From Halovenus sp037080055 (GTDB taxonomy: Archaea; Halobacteriota; Halobacteria; Halobacteriales; Haloarculaceae), in assembly GCF_037080055.1 (NCBI RefSeq), contig NZ_JBAOJI010000002.1, positions 372,001 to 436,000 on the forward strand: a stretch of DNA of 64,000 nucleotides. Reading direction: 5' to 3'. The position numbers were made by a program, and so were the translations under genes. Positions 45,601 through 54,547 of this stretch are shown piece by piece; the stretch's first letter is position 1; each line of letters starts with the position of its first letter. A model generated the notes under the pieces. That model saw only the letters and a list, made by a program, of their open reading frames with translations. It was not told where the DNA came from and did not search any database.

Positions 45601-45984
45601 TCAGTACTGTTCCCGAACGACGACACAGTTGCTGTCGATGTACTGCCGCACGCGCTCACCGACGGATCCGCCCGCCGGCCAGTCGTCGCTCACGCCCAAC
45701 CGGGTCGGGTCACCGACGTACACATCGACTGTTCCGTCCTCCGCCCGCGGAACCGTCACCCGCACGTAGAGGCCACTCGCGACGCCCTCGTACCCGTCGA
45801 GAGCGTCGATTTCCGGTGTCGAGAGAATCCGACCGGTCGTTTCGCCGCCGGGTGAGAGCGTCGGATATCGGCCGTCGACGCGGTGGAGGCCATCGAGAAC
45901 AGCGCTGCTCCGATAGCTGAATCGCTCGAGAATGTCCGCAGTTCGCTCCCGATCGGTGAGCGTGCCGTACACAAAAACGTCCAC
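45601..45984 (-). CDS. Gamma-glutamylcyclotransferase-like (AIG2) protein
   Basis: This 127-residue protein starts MDVFVYGTLTDRERTADILE, the substrate-binding YGTL loop of the GGCT/AIG2 fold, and has the acidic residue of the family in LDGYEGVASGLYVRV. Relatives cyclise gamma-glutamyl amines, but haloarchaea use gamma-glutamylcysteine, not glutathione, so the substrate could be a gamma-glutamyl compound of that kind. It starts 9 bases after the citrate synthase stop on the same strand and is likely cotranscribed. Confidence 0.82.
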   Translation of the reverse strand: MDVFVYGTLTDRERTADILERFSYRSSAVLDGLHRVDGRYPTLSPGGETTGRILSTPEIDALDGYEGVASGLYVRVTVPRAEDGTVDVYVGDPTRLGVSDDWPAGGSVGERVRQYIDSNCVVVREQY

Positions 45985-45993
45985 AGTCGTGGG

Positions 45994-47145
45994 CTATCGT
46001 TCGTCGATGGGGGTCACCGTGCGACTCTCGGCGCCGACGTATCGGCCGCGCGGTCGGATGAGTCGGTTGTCCTCCTGATATTCCAGCACGTGTGCGAGCC
46101 AGCCGCCACAGCGGGCCATCGCGAAGATGGGCGTGTACATGTCGATCGGAATGCCGAGCTGGTAGTACACTGCGCCGGAGTAGTAGTCGACGTTTGGCGC
46201 GATGCCCTTTTCGGGGAGATTTTTCTCCTCGGTCAGGTACTGCTCGATGGCCGAGGTGTACTCGAGCCACTTGGTCTCGCCGGAGTCCTCGGAGAGATCC
46301 TCCAGTTTCGCCTGCAGGATTTTCGCGCGCGGGTCTTTGACGTTGTAGACGCGGTGGCCCCAGCCGGGGATGCGTCGACCCTGATCAGTCTGCTCGACGA
46401 CCCACTCCAGTGGATCCTGCCCGGAGTCGTCGAGTTCCAGCAGCGTCTCGATGACGTCCTGGTTCGCGCCGCCGTGGAGCGGGCCGGACAGCGCACCGAC
46501 GCCGCCGGTGAGACTGCTGTAGACATCGGCGTAGGTCGAGCCGATGACCATCGCGGTAAAGGTCGAGGCGTTGAGCCCGTGATCGGCGTGCAGAGTCAGC
46601 GCCATGTCGAAGGTTTCCTCGGCCACTTCGGTCGGCTGCTCACCGGTGAGCATGTAGAGGAAGTTGCCGGCGTACGACAGCGACGGATCGGGATCCAGCG
46701 GTTCCTCGCCGCGGCGGAGTCGGTCGTACGCGCCCAGAATTGTCGGAATCTTCGCGACGATGCGGCGACCTTTCCGGCGGGCGGCGTCCAGATTCTCGGG
46801 GTCGGCGTCGGATTCGGGCTCGCTGGCAGACAGCATCGAAACCCCCGTTCGGAGCGCAGCCATCGGGCGTTCGTCGTTTTCCGCAAGCGTTTCGAGTGTG
46901 TCGATGACACCCTGGTCGATGGCTTGCTCCTCGCTGAGTCCGTCGGCGAACTCCGCGAGTTCCTCACTGGTCGGGAGGTCGCCGTTCCAGAGCAGATACA
47001 GCACTTCCTCGAAGCTCGCGTTACGCGCGAGATCTTCGATGTCGTACCCCCGATAGACGAGCTTTCCGGCGTCTCCATCGATATAGCTCAACGACGACTC
47101 GGCAACGAGCACGCCTTCGAGGCCCTTCTTGAGTTGGTCGGACAT
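45994..47145 (-). CDS. gltA: Citrate synthase
   Basis: This 383-residue enzyme starts MSDQLKKGLEGVLVAESSLS. The active-site segments are LTLHADHGLNASTFTAMVIG, GHRVYNVKDPRAKILQ and TPIFAMARCGGWLAHVLEYQ (catalytic histidines and Asp/Arg region). Length matches archaeal citrate synthases. It condenses acetyl-CoA and oxaloacetate in the TCA cycle. The longer frame adds 12 residues (MIYPIRWESRDI); the given start lies about 4 bases after the predicted transcript start. A GGCT-like gene follows closely. Confidence 0.93.
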   Translation of the reverse strand: MSDQLKKGLEGVLVAESSLSYIDGDAGKLVYRGYDIEDLARNASFEEVLYLLWNGDLPTSEELAEFADGLSEEQAIDQGVIDTLETLAENDERPMAALRTGVSMLSASEPESDADPENLDAARRKGRRIVAKIPTILGAYDRLRRGEEPLDPDPSLSYAGNFLYMLTGEQPTEVAEETFDMALTLHADHGLNASTFTAMVIGSTYADVYSSLTGGVGALSGPLHGGANQDVIETLLELDDSGQDPLEWVVEQTDQGRRIPGWGHRVYNVKDPRAKILQAKLEDLSEDSGETKWLEYTSAIEQYLTEEKNLPEKGIAPNVDYYSGAVYYQLGIPIDMYTPIFAMARCGGWLAHVLEYQEDNRLIRPRGRYVGAESRTVTPIDER

Positions 47146-47170
47146 TATATCCCTACTTTCCCATCGTATG

Positions 47171-47178
47171 GGATAAAT
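47171..47178 (-). promoter_or_regulatory. TATA box of the citrate synthase gene
   Basis: On the minus strand GATTTATC is centred about 30 bases before ATG 47145, giving a transcript start within about 4 bases of the start codon. Confidence 0.4.
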
Positions 47179-47396
47179 CATTATCTTTCGATTCGTCGAT
47201 GCGCCGCTCTGTTCTCAGTATGCCGAACTGATCAAATGATTATCCAGTTTGCCGCCACCACTGACGACAATACTCGCTCTGCGGTCTCAGTTTCCGAAAT
47301 TTGTCCAGTTCGTCGCTGTCGCCGCTGGCCCGCGACTGGCGCCATCTGCGCCGGAGACCGAACGGCTAAAGACCGTGGGACCGTCGATTACCAGTA

Positions 47397-48353
47397 ATGA
47401 CGAGTTTAGGCACGGCGCGTGCCGACCCGGGTGAGGTAGATACCGGCAGATTGCCCGTCGGCGAGGGGCCCGACGGCAGTGAGGTCGCGTTGCCGGTTGC
47501 CGTCATCAACGGTGCGCGCGAGGGAAAGACGCTCTATCTGCAGGCTGCCAGCGACGGTGACGAACTCAACGGTGTCGGCGTCGTCCGGCGTGTATTTCCA
47601 CAGATCGATCCTGACGACCTCTCGGGGACCATTCTGGCCGTCGGGATTGCCAACTACTTTGCCTTCCAGCACAACGAACACCGCAATCCGATCGACGACA
47701 CGAAACTCAACCGGACCTACCCCGGCAACGAAAACGGCACCTCGACCGAACGAATCGCTGCCGCCACGTTCGACGCCGCGAGCCGTGCCGACCTCGTGCT
47801 CGACCTGCATCAGGGTTCGACCTCGCGGATGATCAACGAGGTCCGCGTACGGTGTGGCCGCCGCCACCGTCTCCACAAAGAGTGTCTCGAACTCGCGAAG
47901 GTGTTCGGCTGTGGCCACGTCCTCGATCAGAAAGGGCCGGAGGGCCAACTCGCCCGCGCGGCCCCCGACGACGGGGTTCCGACGGTCGATCCGGAACTCG
48001 GCGGCTCGGTCGGACTCGACGAACAGAGCGTCGAAAAGGGCGTCGAGGGCGTCTTCAACGTGCTCAAATACTACGACTTTCTGTCCGACCACGTTCGCAC
48101 TGAATCACAGACCCGCGCCAGCGGGTTCGAGCAGTACGGTGCACCCACTGGCGGTCTTGTCGATTTCAAGGTCGAACTGGGCGACCGCGTGACGCGCAAC
48201 CAGCCGCTATTCGAGGTAACCGATGTCTTTGGTGACCAGAAAGCGACCGTTTCGGCGGACTCGAACGGGATATTCTGGCGAACTCGCCGGCTGCCGCAGG
48301 TTGCGACCGGCGAGTACGTCTGTTCTGTCGGGACCGACATCGACACGTACTGA
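47397..48353 (+). CDS. Succinylglutamate desuccinylase/aspartoacylase-like deacylase
   Basis: This 318-residue protein of the AstE/ASPA branch of M14-like zinc enzymes has NPIDDTKLNRTYPGN, the second-ligand His in LVLDLHQGSTS, and a C-terminal beta domain (GGLVDFKVELGDRVTRNQPL). The first zinc motif, usually H-G-x-E, reads ASDGDELNGVGV, so the His is Asp here. Relatives remove acyl groups from amino acids. ATG 47397 follows a 250-base divergent gap with citrate synthase. The substrate is unknown. Confidence 0.8.
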   Translation: MTSLGTARADPGEVDTGRLPVGEGPDGSEVALPVAVINGAREGKTLYLQAASDGDELNGVGVVRRVFPQIDPDDLSGTILAVGIANYFAFQHNEHRNPIDDTKLNRTYPGNENGTSTERIAAATFDAASRADLVLDLHQGSTSRMINEVRVRCGRRHRLHKECLELAKVFGCGHVLDQKGPEGQLARAAPDDGVPTVDPELGGSVGLDEQSVEKGVEGVFNVLKYYDFLSDHVRTESQTRASGFEQYGAPTGGLVDFKVELGDRVTRNQPLFEVTDVFGDQKATVSADSNGIFWRTRRLPQVATGEYVCSVGTDIDTY

Positions 48354-48412
48354 ATCGACTCGGGTCCAAACGGTCCCGTACGTATTTGTGGCGTGGTGAC
48401 ATACCTGCTGAT

Positions 48413-48703
48413 ATGTCGGAACAGCCGGGAAATCCGGCGGCGCGCGAACTCGGCTACTGTCCGTGTTGTGGCTATCTCACGCTCACCGAGTCACAGCCAG
48501 GTTCCTACGAGGTCTGTCCGGTCTGTCACTGGATGGACGACCCGATCCAGTTCTCCGACGAAGAGTACGTCAGTGATACGAATCACGTGTCACTACAGCG
48601 GGCGCGGAAGAATTTCGAGGAATTCGGAGCCGCAAGCGAGGGGGTCATCGAGGACACGCGCGAGCCGGACGGTGAACCGCGAGACCCGAACTGGCCGTAT
48701 TAG
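48413..48703 (+). CDS. CPCC-type cysteine-rich protein
   Basis: This 96-residue protein starts MSEQPGNPAARELGYCPCCG. It has CPCCGYLTLTE and YEVCPVCHWMDDP, the two cysteine pairs of the CPCC family (a small zinc-ribbon fold of unknown role). The end is charged (EPDGEPRDPNWPY). ATG 48413 is chosen over the longer frame. Its stop overlaps the convergent DUF5786 gene by 4 bases. Function unknown. Confidence 0.72.
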   Translation: MSEQPGNPAARELGYCPCCGYLTLTESQPGSYEVCPVCHWMDDPIQFSDEEYVSDTNHVSLQRARKNFEEFGAASEGVIEDTREPDGEPRDPNWPY

Positions 48704-48888
48704 TCGTCGTCTTCCGCGTCGTCTTTGATCTCGCCGAGTTTGTCCAGCAGTTCGTCCTGAGAGGCGTCGGACTCGAAGGACACCTCGCCCTCGTGGGTGT
48801 GTTCATGGACGGAGACCCCTTCGTTGTCGTCGAGGTCTTCTGTATCGCGGTCCTCCTGCTCGGATTCATCGTAGCTTCCAAAACCCAT
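48700..48888 (-). CDS. DUF5786-like small acidic protein
   Basis: This 62-residue protein starts MGFGSYDESEQEDRDTEDL, and EVSFESDASQDELLDKLGEI near the end matches the haloarchaeal DUF5786 family. It is highly acidic and probably partly disordered. A start three codons upstream (MKR) is possible. Function unknown. Confidence 0.75.
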   Translation of the reverse strand: MGFGSYDESEQEDRDTEDLDDNEGVSVHEHTHEGEVSFESDASQDELLDKLGEIKDDAEDDD

Positions 48889-49052
48889 ACGTTTCATACT
48901 TGCGGAGGCCCACTGAAAATCTCTCCGGTTTTTGAGATTGTAGGCTTTACCCTGGATCTGTTCTCATTTGTCCGGATCTGCTCGGTAAAGCGCGTTGTTC
49001 GTCGGCAATCGCTGGCTTCTCCCGCAGAAATTGCCGCAATGTTTGTTTTGGC

Positions 49053-50285
49053 CTACAGTGAGATTCCCTCGCCGAGTTCGGGAGCGGTGGTCTCGAAGCC
49101 ATCGGCAGCGAGGCGGTCGGCGTAGCCCGCACAGTCGTCGCCGTGGTTGACGATGATCGGCGTCTCCCGATAGTCGTCCAGAAACGCACGAAGGCCCTCG
49201 CGGTCCGCGTGTGCGGAGAAGTCGTACTGCTCAACCTGCGCGCTGACCGGCAGCACGCGACCGTCGAACTCCGCGCGACCAGTCTCGACCAACTCCCGGC
49301 CGGGCGTCCCCTCGACCTGATAGCCGGTCAGCGCGATCTTGTTCGTCGGATGCTGGCGGATCCGCGGAATGTACGAGACTGCTGGCCCGCCACCGAGCAT
49401 CCCCGCCGTCGTCAGGATTACCGTGTTCTTCTCGGTGAGGCGGGCGCGCTGGCCGTCTTTGCCGGTCACGAAGCGGGCGTTCGAGACGGCCCGACGGAGC
49501 GCGTCCGGATCGCGGACGTAGTCGGGATACTGCCGCAGCGTCCGGGTGATGTCTTTGGCCATTCCGTCGAGATAGCAGTCGATATCGTTTCGCGCACAGA
49601 TCAGCAGGATCTCCTGTGCCCGGCCGATGGCAAAAACTGGCACGACGACGGTGCCGCCCTGCCAGACCGTCGTCTGGATGCTCTCGACGAACTGTTCTTC
49701 GAGGCGCTCCCGATTCGAGTGAGTCACGTCGTGATACGTACTCTCGGTGATGACAGCATCGACATCGGCGCGGGCGGTCGTCCTCGATACGAGCCGTTGG
49801 TCTTCGGTGTGGAAATCGCCCGTGTAGAGCAGTCGCGTCTCGCTGTCATCGATAAGGACGTGCGCGCTGCCGGGGATGTGGCCGGCGTTGAAGAAGGTGA
49901 TCTCGTGGCCCGCCGCCTCGAAGGACTCGCGGTAGCCGTGCGTCTCCGAGACCTGCGTGAGTCGGCGGACGTGGGTCTCGGTGAACGGACACTGCGGCGT
50001 GTTGCCGTGCAGTTTCAGTGTGTCCTCGGCGAGTCGGAGGGCCAGCGCCCGCGTCGGTGGGGTCCAGTGGACCGGCGGGCGCTTCGAGCCAGTCAGCAGC
50101 GCCGGCACCGCGCCCGCGTGGTCGAGGTGACCGTGGCTGACGATCACCGCTTCCGGGTCGACATCCCCGACCGGATACTGCGGCGGGGTGTCGGTCTTGA
50201 TACCGTAGTCCAGTAGCAACGAGTCGTTGACGAGCAGTGCGCTCCGGCCCACTTCGCCGGCACCGCCCAGAAACTGGACATCCAT
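49053..50285 (-). CDS. Beta-CASP metallo-beta-lactamase ribonuclease (aCPSF2-like)
   Basis: This 410-residue protein starts MDVQFLGGAGEVGRSALLVN. The zinc-binding motif SHGHLDHAGAVPALL, the second metal loop TESTYHDVTHSN, the beta-CASP segment FAIGRAQEILLIC and SAHADREGLRAFL, then VNHGDD, are all present. There is no KH domain, so it belongs to the short aCPSF2-type RNases thought to process or degrade RNA. It overlaps the start of an epimerase by one base, so the two are coupled, although no functional link is obvious. Confidence 0.88.
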   Translation of the reverse strand: MDVQFLGGAGEVGRSALLVNDSLLLDYGIKTDTPPQYPVGDVDPEAVIVSHGHLDHAGAVPALLTGSKRPPVHWTPPTRALALRLAEDTLKLHGNTPQCPFTETHVRRLTQVSETHGYRESFEAAGHEITFFNAGHIPGSAHVLIDDSETRLLYTGDFHTEDQRLVSRTTARADVDAVITESTYHDVTHSNRERLEEQFVESIQTTVWQGGTVVVPVFAIGRAQEILLICARNDIDCYLDGMAKDITRTLRQYPDYVRDPDALRRAVSNARFVTGKDGQRARLTEKNTVILTTAGMLGGGPAVSYIPRIRQHPTNKIALTGYQVEGTPGRELVETGRAEFDGRVLPVSAQVEQYDFSAHADREGLRAFLDDYRETPIIVNHGDDCAGYADRLAADGFETTAPELGEGISL

Positions 50286-51271
50286 CAGGAAGACAGCACC
50301 AGCGGTTCGTACCACTCCCGGTTCGCCCGATACCACTCGACGAACTCCTCGACGCCCTCGCGGATGGTGTGGGTCGGCTCGTAATCCAACAGTTCGGCGG
50401 CCTTCTCGGTGCCAGCGTGGGTGTGTTCGGCGTCGGCGTCGTGGCGTTCGGCGTACTCCAGGTCCAACTCGGGCGCGAGCAGATCGCGGATCTCCTCGGC
50501 CAGCACGCGGATCTCGATGTTGTCCGTGCTGCCGATGTTGAGCGCCTCCCCGTCGGCGGCGTCACTGTGCAGCAGCGTCTTGTTCGCGGTCACAACGTCT
50601 TCGATGAACGTGAAATCCCGTGTCTGGGTGCCGTCGCCGTAGATGACGGGTGATTTGCCGTTGAGACAGCGCGAGACGAAATTCGAGATGGCCATGTTCG
50701 GTCGCATTCGCGGGCCGTAGACGGTGAAATACCGCAGGGCGACGGTGTTGATGTCGTAGACCTCGTTGTACGCACAGACGTACCGTTCGCCGGCCAGTTT
50801 CGACGCGCCGTAGGGGCTGACCGGTGTCGTCGGATGTTCTTCGTCGTACGGTAGGTACTTCGGCTTGCCGTAGACCGACGAGGAGGAGGCGTAGACGACC
50901 CGTTCGACATCCTCCGCACGCGCGGCGTCGAGGATGTTGAGCGTCCCGTCGACGTTGACCTCGTTGTACTTCCGTGGGTCTTCGACACTCGGGCGGACGC
51001 CGGCCTGGGCCGCCTGGTGATAGATCATGTCGACACCGGAGACGACCTCGCTTACCGTCGCCTCCTCGCGAACGTCTCCGTCGATGAACTCGTAGGAACC
51101 CTCGCCGTCTGCTGCGAGTTCCTGACAGCGCTCGATCGTGTGCTCTTTGATCCCGAGATCGTAGAAGGGATCGAGGTTGTCGAGGACGCGCACGTCGTGG
51201 CCGTCCGCGACGAACTGCTCGGCCAGGTGGCCGCCGATGAATCCTGCTCCGCCGGTGACGAGAATCTCCAT
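50285..51271 (-). CDS. NAD-dependent sugar epimerase/dehydratase
   Basis: This 328-residue extended short-chain dehydrogenase has the Rossmann motif LVTGGAGFIGGHLAEQFVA, the active-site YASSSSVYG and catalytic SPYGASKLAGE (Tyr-x3-Lys). The C-terminal half fits NDP-sugar binding (YFTVYGPRMRPNMAISNFVS). It probably epimerises or dehydrates an NDP-sugar used in glycosylation, possibly UDP-glucose 4-epimerase-like. It shares one base with the beta-CASP RNase start. No glycosyltransferases adjoin it. Confidence 0.86.
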   Translation of the reverse strand: MEILVTGGAGFIGGHLAEQFVADGHDVRVLDNLDPFYDLGIKEHTIERCQELAADGEGSYEFIDGDVREEATVSEVVSGVDMIYHQAAQAGVRPSVEDPRKYNEVNVDGTLNILDAARAEDVERVVYASSSSVYGKPKYLPYDEEHPTTPVSPYGASKLAGERYVCAYNEVYDINTVALRYFTVYGPRMRPNMAISNFVSRCLNGKSPVIYGDGTQTRDFTFIEDVVTANKTLLHSDAADGEALNIGSTDNIEIRVLAEEIRDLLAPELDLEYAERHDADAEHTHAGTEKAAELLDYEPTHTIREGVEEFVEWYRANREWYEPLVLSS

Positions 51272-51364
51272 ACGTGATCCTCTCCCGGAACGACAAAAAA
51301 GAGACCGGATTCTCCCATCCCAATCGCCGCGGGTATTATGCGGCTCCCAGCCGTACCCTGTTCC

Positions 51365-52762
51365 GTGTCAGATAGCGCCTTTATGCCCGGTTTTCAGTCG
51401 CTCGATACCGAACTCAGCGATCACGACCTTCCGGTCGAGGGAGAGATTCCGGCGTGGCTCTCGGGAACACTCCTCCGCAACGGTCCGGGCAAGTTCGACG
51501 GCAACGGCACCCGCCTTCGACACTGGTTCGACGGCCTCGCGATGATCCGCAAATACGAGTTCGACGAGGGGGGCGTCACGTACTCGAATCGGTTCCTCCG
51601 CACCGGTGCCTACGACGACGCGATGGCTGGCCGCCCGACTGGCCAGTTCGCCACCGACAAGAGCGGCATCGGCAAAGTCCTCGGCTGGCTCAAACGCCTT
51701 GGCCCGCCGGAACCGACCGACAACGCCAACGTCCACGTCGCCCGTCTCGACGGCGAGTACGTCGCCCAGACGGAGGTGCCGCGCTGGGTCGGGTTCGACG
51801 ACGACCTCGACACCAGCGGCCCCTTTGCCTTCGACGATTCTCTCGATATGGACATGATCACGGCCCATCTGGTCGCCGACCCGACAGGCGGCCACGTCGG
51901 CCACGGCCTCTCCTTCGGTCGCACCCACGAGTACGTTTTCTTCGAGATTCCGCCCGACAGCCGTCGACGCGAGGAGATCACCTCGATCCCGACCGACTCA
52001 CCCGCATACATCCACAGTATCGGTGTCACCGAAGACCGACTCGTCCTCGTCGAGACGCCGCTCCGGATCGACATTCTCCGGGCGCTGTCGCCGTTCACGG
52101 AGGGCTTTTTCGAGTTGCTCGACTGGAAGGAGGATCTCGATACTCGCTTCGTCGTCATCGACCGGGCGAGTGGTGAGACCGTCGTCGACCGGACTGTCGA
52201 TCCGTTTTTCACCTTCCACGTGATCAACGCCTACGACGACGGCGACGAGATCGTCCTCGATCTGGCGGCCTTCGAGGACGCGACAATCGTCGATGCGCTC
52301 TCGCTGGAGACGCTCGCCGAGGAGGGGTTCGACGCTGCGCCGCCGGGTCGACTCGTCCGGTTTCGCATCGGCTCCGACGGCAATATCTCGCGGCGACGGC
52401 TCTACGACGGCGGGATCGAACTCCCGACGGTCCGGGCCGACCGCCAGACCCGCGAGTATCGCTACGCCTACGGACAGGCGACCGACCGCGAGGGCGCGAA
52501 CGGACTAGTGAAGGTCGATACCGAACGCGAGACGGCGGCGGAGTTCTGGCAGCGAGATCTGTACATCGAGGAGCCGTGGATGGTCCCCCGGCCAGACGGT
52601 GAGGCGGCCGACGACGGTGTCGTCCTCGCGCCGGCGCTGGATGTCGACGCCGAACAGTCCGTGTTGCTGGTGCTCGACGCGGGCACACTCGACGAACTGG
52701 CTCGTGCGCCGGTCCCGCATCACAACCCCTTTGGCTTCCACGGGCGATTCTTTCCTCAGTAA
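51365..52762 (+). CDS. Carotenoid oxygenase (RPE65/CCO family)
   Basis: This 465-residue protein has the seven-bladed propeller pattern with four iron-binding histidines. They are in MITAHLVAD, AYIHSIGVT, FFTFHVINAY and PFGFHGRFFPQ, all at family positions. Members cleave carotenoids oxidatively; some make retinal from beta-carotene. Whether this one serves retinal supply or another apocarotenoid cannot be told. GTG 51365 is chosen; ATG 51338 is nine codons upstream. The stop overlaps the next small gene by one base. Confidence 0.86.
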   Translation: MSDSAFMPGFQSLDTELSDHDLPVEGEIPAWLSGTLLRNGPGKFDGNGTRLRHWFDGLAMIRKYEFDEGGVTYSNRFLRTGAYDDAMAGRPTGQFATDKSGIGKVLGWLKRLGPPEPTDNANVHVARLDGEYVAQTEVPRWVGFDDDLDTSGPFAFDDSLDMDMITAHLVADPTGGHVGHGLSFGRTHEYVFFEIPPDSRRREEITSIPTDSPAYIHSIGVTEDRLVLVETPLRIDILRALSPFTEGFFELLDWKEDLDTRFVVIDRASGETVVDRTVDPFFTFHVINAYDDGDEIVLDLAAFEDATIVDALSLETLAEEGFDAAPPGRLVRFRIGSDGNISRRRLYDGGIELPTVRADRQTREYRYAYGQATDREGANGLVKVDTERETAAEFWQRDLYIEEPWMVPRPDGEAADDGVVLAPALDVDAEQSVLLVLDAGTLDELARAPVPHHNPFGFHGRFFPQ

Positions 52763-52941
52763 TGGACGCCGATAGAGTCGCGATTGTGACACTTCTATTC
52801 CTGTTTCTCGGTGGCTCATTGCTCGCGGCGCTGTTGGCAATCGATTCCTCGCTGGTCCCTGCCGCAGTCGTGATCTATCTGCTCGTCGCCGTCCTGCTGG
52901 CCGCTCGAATCCGTCGAGCGGCCTCGATCTGGGCGGAGTGA
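52762..52941 (+). CDS. Small two-helix membrane protein, 59 aa
   Basis: ATG 52762 shares its A with the TAA stop of the carotenoid oxygenase gene. The 59 residues have two hydrophobic helices (VAIVTLLFLFLGGSLLAALL and VPAAVVIYLLVAVLLAARI) and a short basic/acidic tail (RRAASIWAE). The one-base overlap implies translational coupling with the oxygenase. No family is recognised. It might anchor or partner the enzyme at the membrane; this is inference from position. Confidence 0.6.
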   Translation: MDADRVAIVTLLFLFLGGSLLAALLAIDSSLVPAAVVIYLLVAVLLAARIRRAASIWAE

Positions 52942-52981
52942 CCGGCGAAACGCCGAAAGCCACGCTCCCCCTACAGAGGGT

Positions 52982-53302
52982 ATGCCGACGATAATGTTCG
53001 AGGACCGAGAAATCGAGTGCGAGGCGGGTGCGAACCTGCGTGAGGTGCTGCGCGAGGCAGATCTACCGGTGTACAACGGCCGTTCGAAGTACTTGAACTG
53101 TCACGGCCTCGGCAGTTGTGGTACCTGCGCGGTCGAGATCGACGGCGACGTGAGCGAGCCGACGGCTATCGAGAAAACTCGACTCTCCGTTCCGCCGCAC
53201 GACTCCGACAGCGGCCTGCGACTCTCCTGTCAAACGACTGTCGAGGGCGACCTCGTCGTGACGAAACACGACGGCTTCTGGGGCCAGCACGTCGAAGACT
53301 GA
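52982..53302 (+). CDS. 2Fe-2S ferredoxin
   Basis: This 106-residue plant-type ferredoxin has the cluster cysteines in NCHGLGSCGTCAVEID (C-x5-C-x2-C) and the fourth in LRLSCQTTVEG. The N-terminal PTIMFEDREIECEAGANLRE is the usual first strand. It carries electrons at low potential in the cytoplasm. It follows the oxygenase and the 59-aa gene on the same strand, 40 bases after the latter. Haloarchaea have a larger major ferredoxin, so this is a minor one. Confidence 0.9.
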   Translation: MPTIMFEDREIECEAGANLREVLREADLPVYNGRSKYLNCHGLGSCGTCAVEIDGDVSEPTAIEKTRLSVPPHDSDSGLRLSCQTTVEGDLVVTKHDGFWGQHVED

Positions 53303-53355
53303 TCGTCGGCCGAGAACCGCAACCGTGTTGACCGTCCTCGCCCGAACGCGAGCCA

Positions 53356-54522
53356 ATGGGTCCGTCGGGAGAGACGCGCGCGACGCTGTGGGTGTTGCTC
53401 GCATCGGCGACGCTCACGGTGATGGCCGGCGCGATTCTCGGCCCGGTCGTCCCGTCGATTCAGTCGAACCTTGGCGTCTCCGGGTCGCTGGCTGGTCTGA
53501 TCATCACCACTCACGGCGCACTGATCGTCCTCGTCAGCCCGATTGCGGGGGCAATCATCGACCGAATCGGCCCGCGCCGCCCCTACATCTTCGGCCTGCT
53601 GTTGTACGGGGTCGGCGGCGGTGCGGGACTGGTCATCGATTCCTTTCTCCCGCTGCTTCTCTCTCGGGCGGTTCTCGGCGTCGGCGTGGCTTTCATTTAT
53701 ACGGGGCTGACGGTGCTCATCTACACGATCTACGAGGGCCAGCGGATGGACCGGACGCTCGGCCTGCGCTCCAGCGCCAACAGCCTCGGCGCGGTCGTCT
53801 GGCCGCTTCTCGGTGGTGTCCTCGGCGCGCTCACGTGGCAGGCTCCCTTCGGTGTCTACCTGCTCGCCGTCCCCCTCGGCCTGCTCTCGGTTTTCACGAT
53901 TCCCGAACCCGCGCAAAACAGCGGCGACACCGATTCCGCCGACGGACTCGCGGGGATCCTCGCAGTCTTCCGAGCACGACCGGCCATCCTCTCGGTGTAT
54001 CTGCTGTACTTCGGGACGAACGCCCTCCTCTACAGTATCGTCGTCTTCTACCCGCAACTGCTGAACGGCCTCGGCGTCACCTCCTCTGTCGGAATCAGTC
54101 TCTATCTCTCCGCGAACGGGCTGGCCGGTGGTATCTCCGCTGCCCTGTACGACCGATTGCTCGACCGGACGACGCGGCACCGACTCGTCGGAATTGCCTT
54201 CCTGCTGTGGATCGTCGGCTTCGCCAGTGCGGCCGTCGCCACCTCGGCGCTGCTGGCGATCCCTGGTGTCCTCGCGTTCGGGTTGGGCCTCGGGCTGGTC
54301 TTCCCCTCTGCCTTCTCGTGGATCGAAGCGCTCGCGCCGGCGGACAAACAGGGACAGCTCAGTTCGTATCTCGCTTCGGCAGGCTACACCGGCCAGTTTC
54401 TCTCCCCGGTGCTGTTCAGTCCTGTCATTCCGCTGTTCGGCATTCGAGGTGTGTTCGGCGCGGCCGCGGCGGTCGCGGTCCTCAGTGCAACTGCACTCGT
54501 GGTTGGACTACTTCGGCGATAA
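53356..54522 (+). CDS. Major facilitator superfamily transporter
   Basis: This 388-residue membrane protein has about 12 helices in two halves. The MFS loop motif between helices 2 and 3 is visible (SPIAGAIIDRIGPRRPYIFG), and another polar loop after helix 8 (YDRLLDRTTRHRLVGI). Small-molecule export or uptake by proton coupling is expected. Residues PAQNSGDTDSADG form the long central loop. It ends 25 bases before the convergent thermosome gene. The substrate cannot be told. Confidence 0.86.
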   Translation: MGPSGETRATLWVLLASATLTVMAGAILGPVVPSIQSNLGVSGSLAGLIITTHGALIVLVSPIAGAIIDRIGPRRPYIFGLLLYGVGGGAGLVIDSFLPLLLSRAVLGVGVAFIYTGLTVLIYTIYEGQRMDRTLGLRSSANSLGAVVWPLLGGVLGALTWQAPFGVYLLAVPLGLLSVFTIPEPAQNSGDTDSADGLAGILAVFRARPAILSVYLLYFGTNALLYSIVVFYPQLLNGLGVTSSVGISLYLSANGLAGGISAALYDRLLDRTTRHRLVGIAFLLWIVGFASAAVATSALLAIPGVLAFGLGLGLVFPSAFSWIEALAPADKQGQLSSYLASAGYTGQFLSPVLFSPVIPLFGIRGVFGAAAAVAVLSATALVVGLLRR

Positions 54523-54547
54523 AAAGTGAAGTTCAGCAGACGACCGA

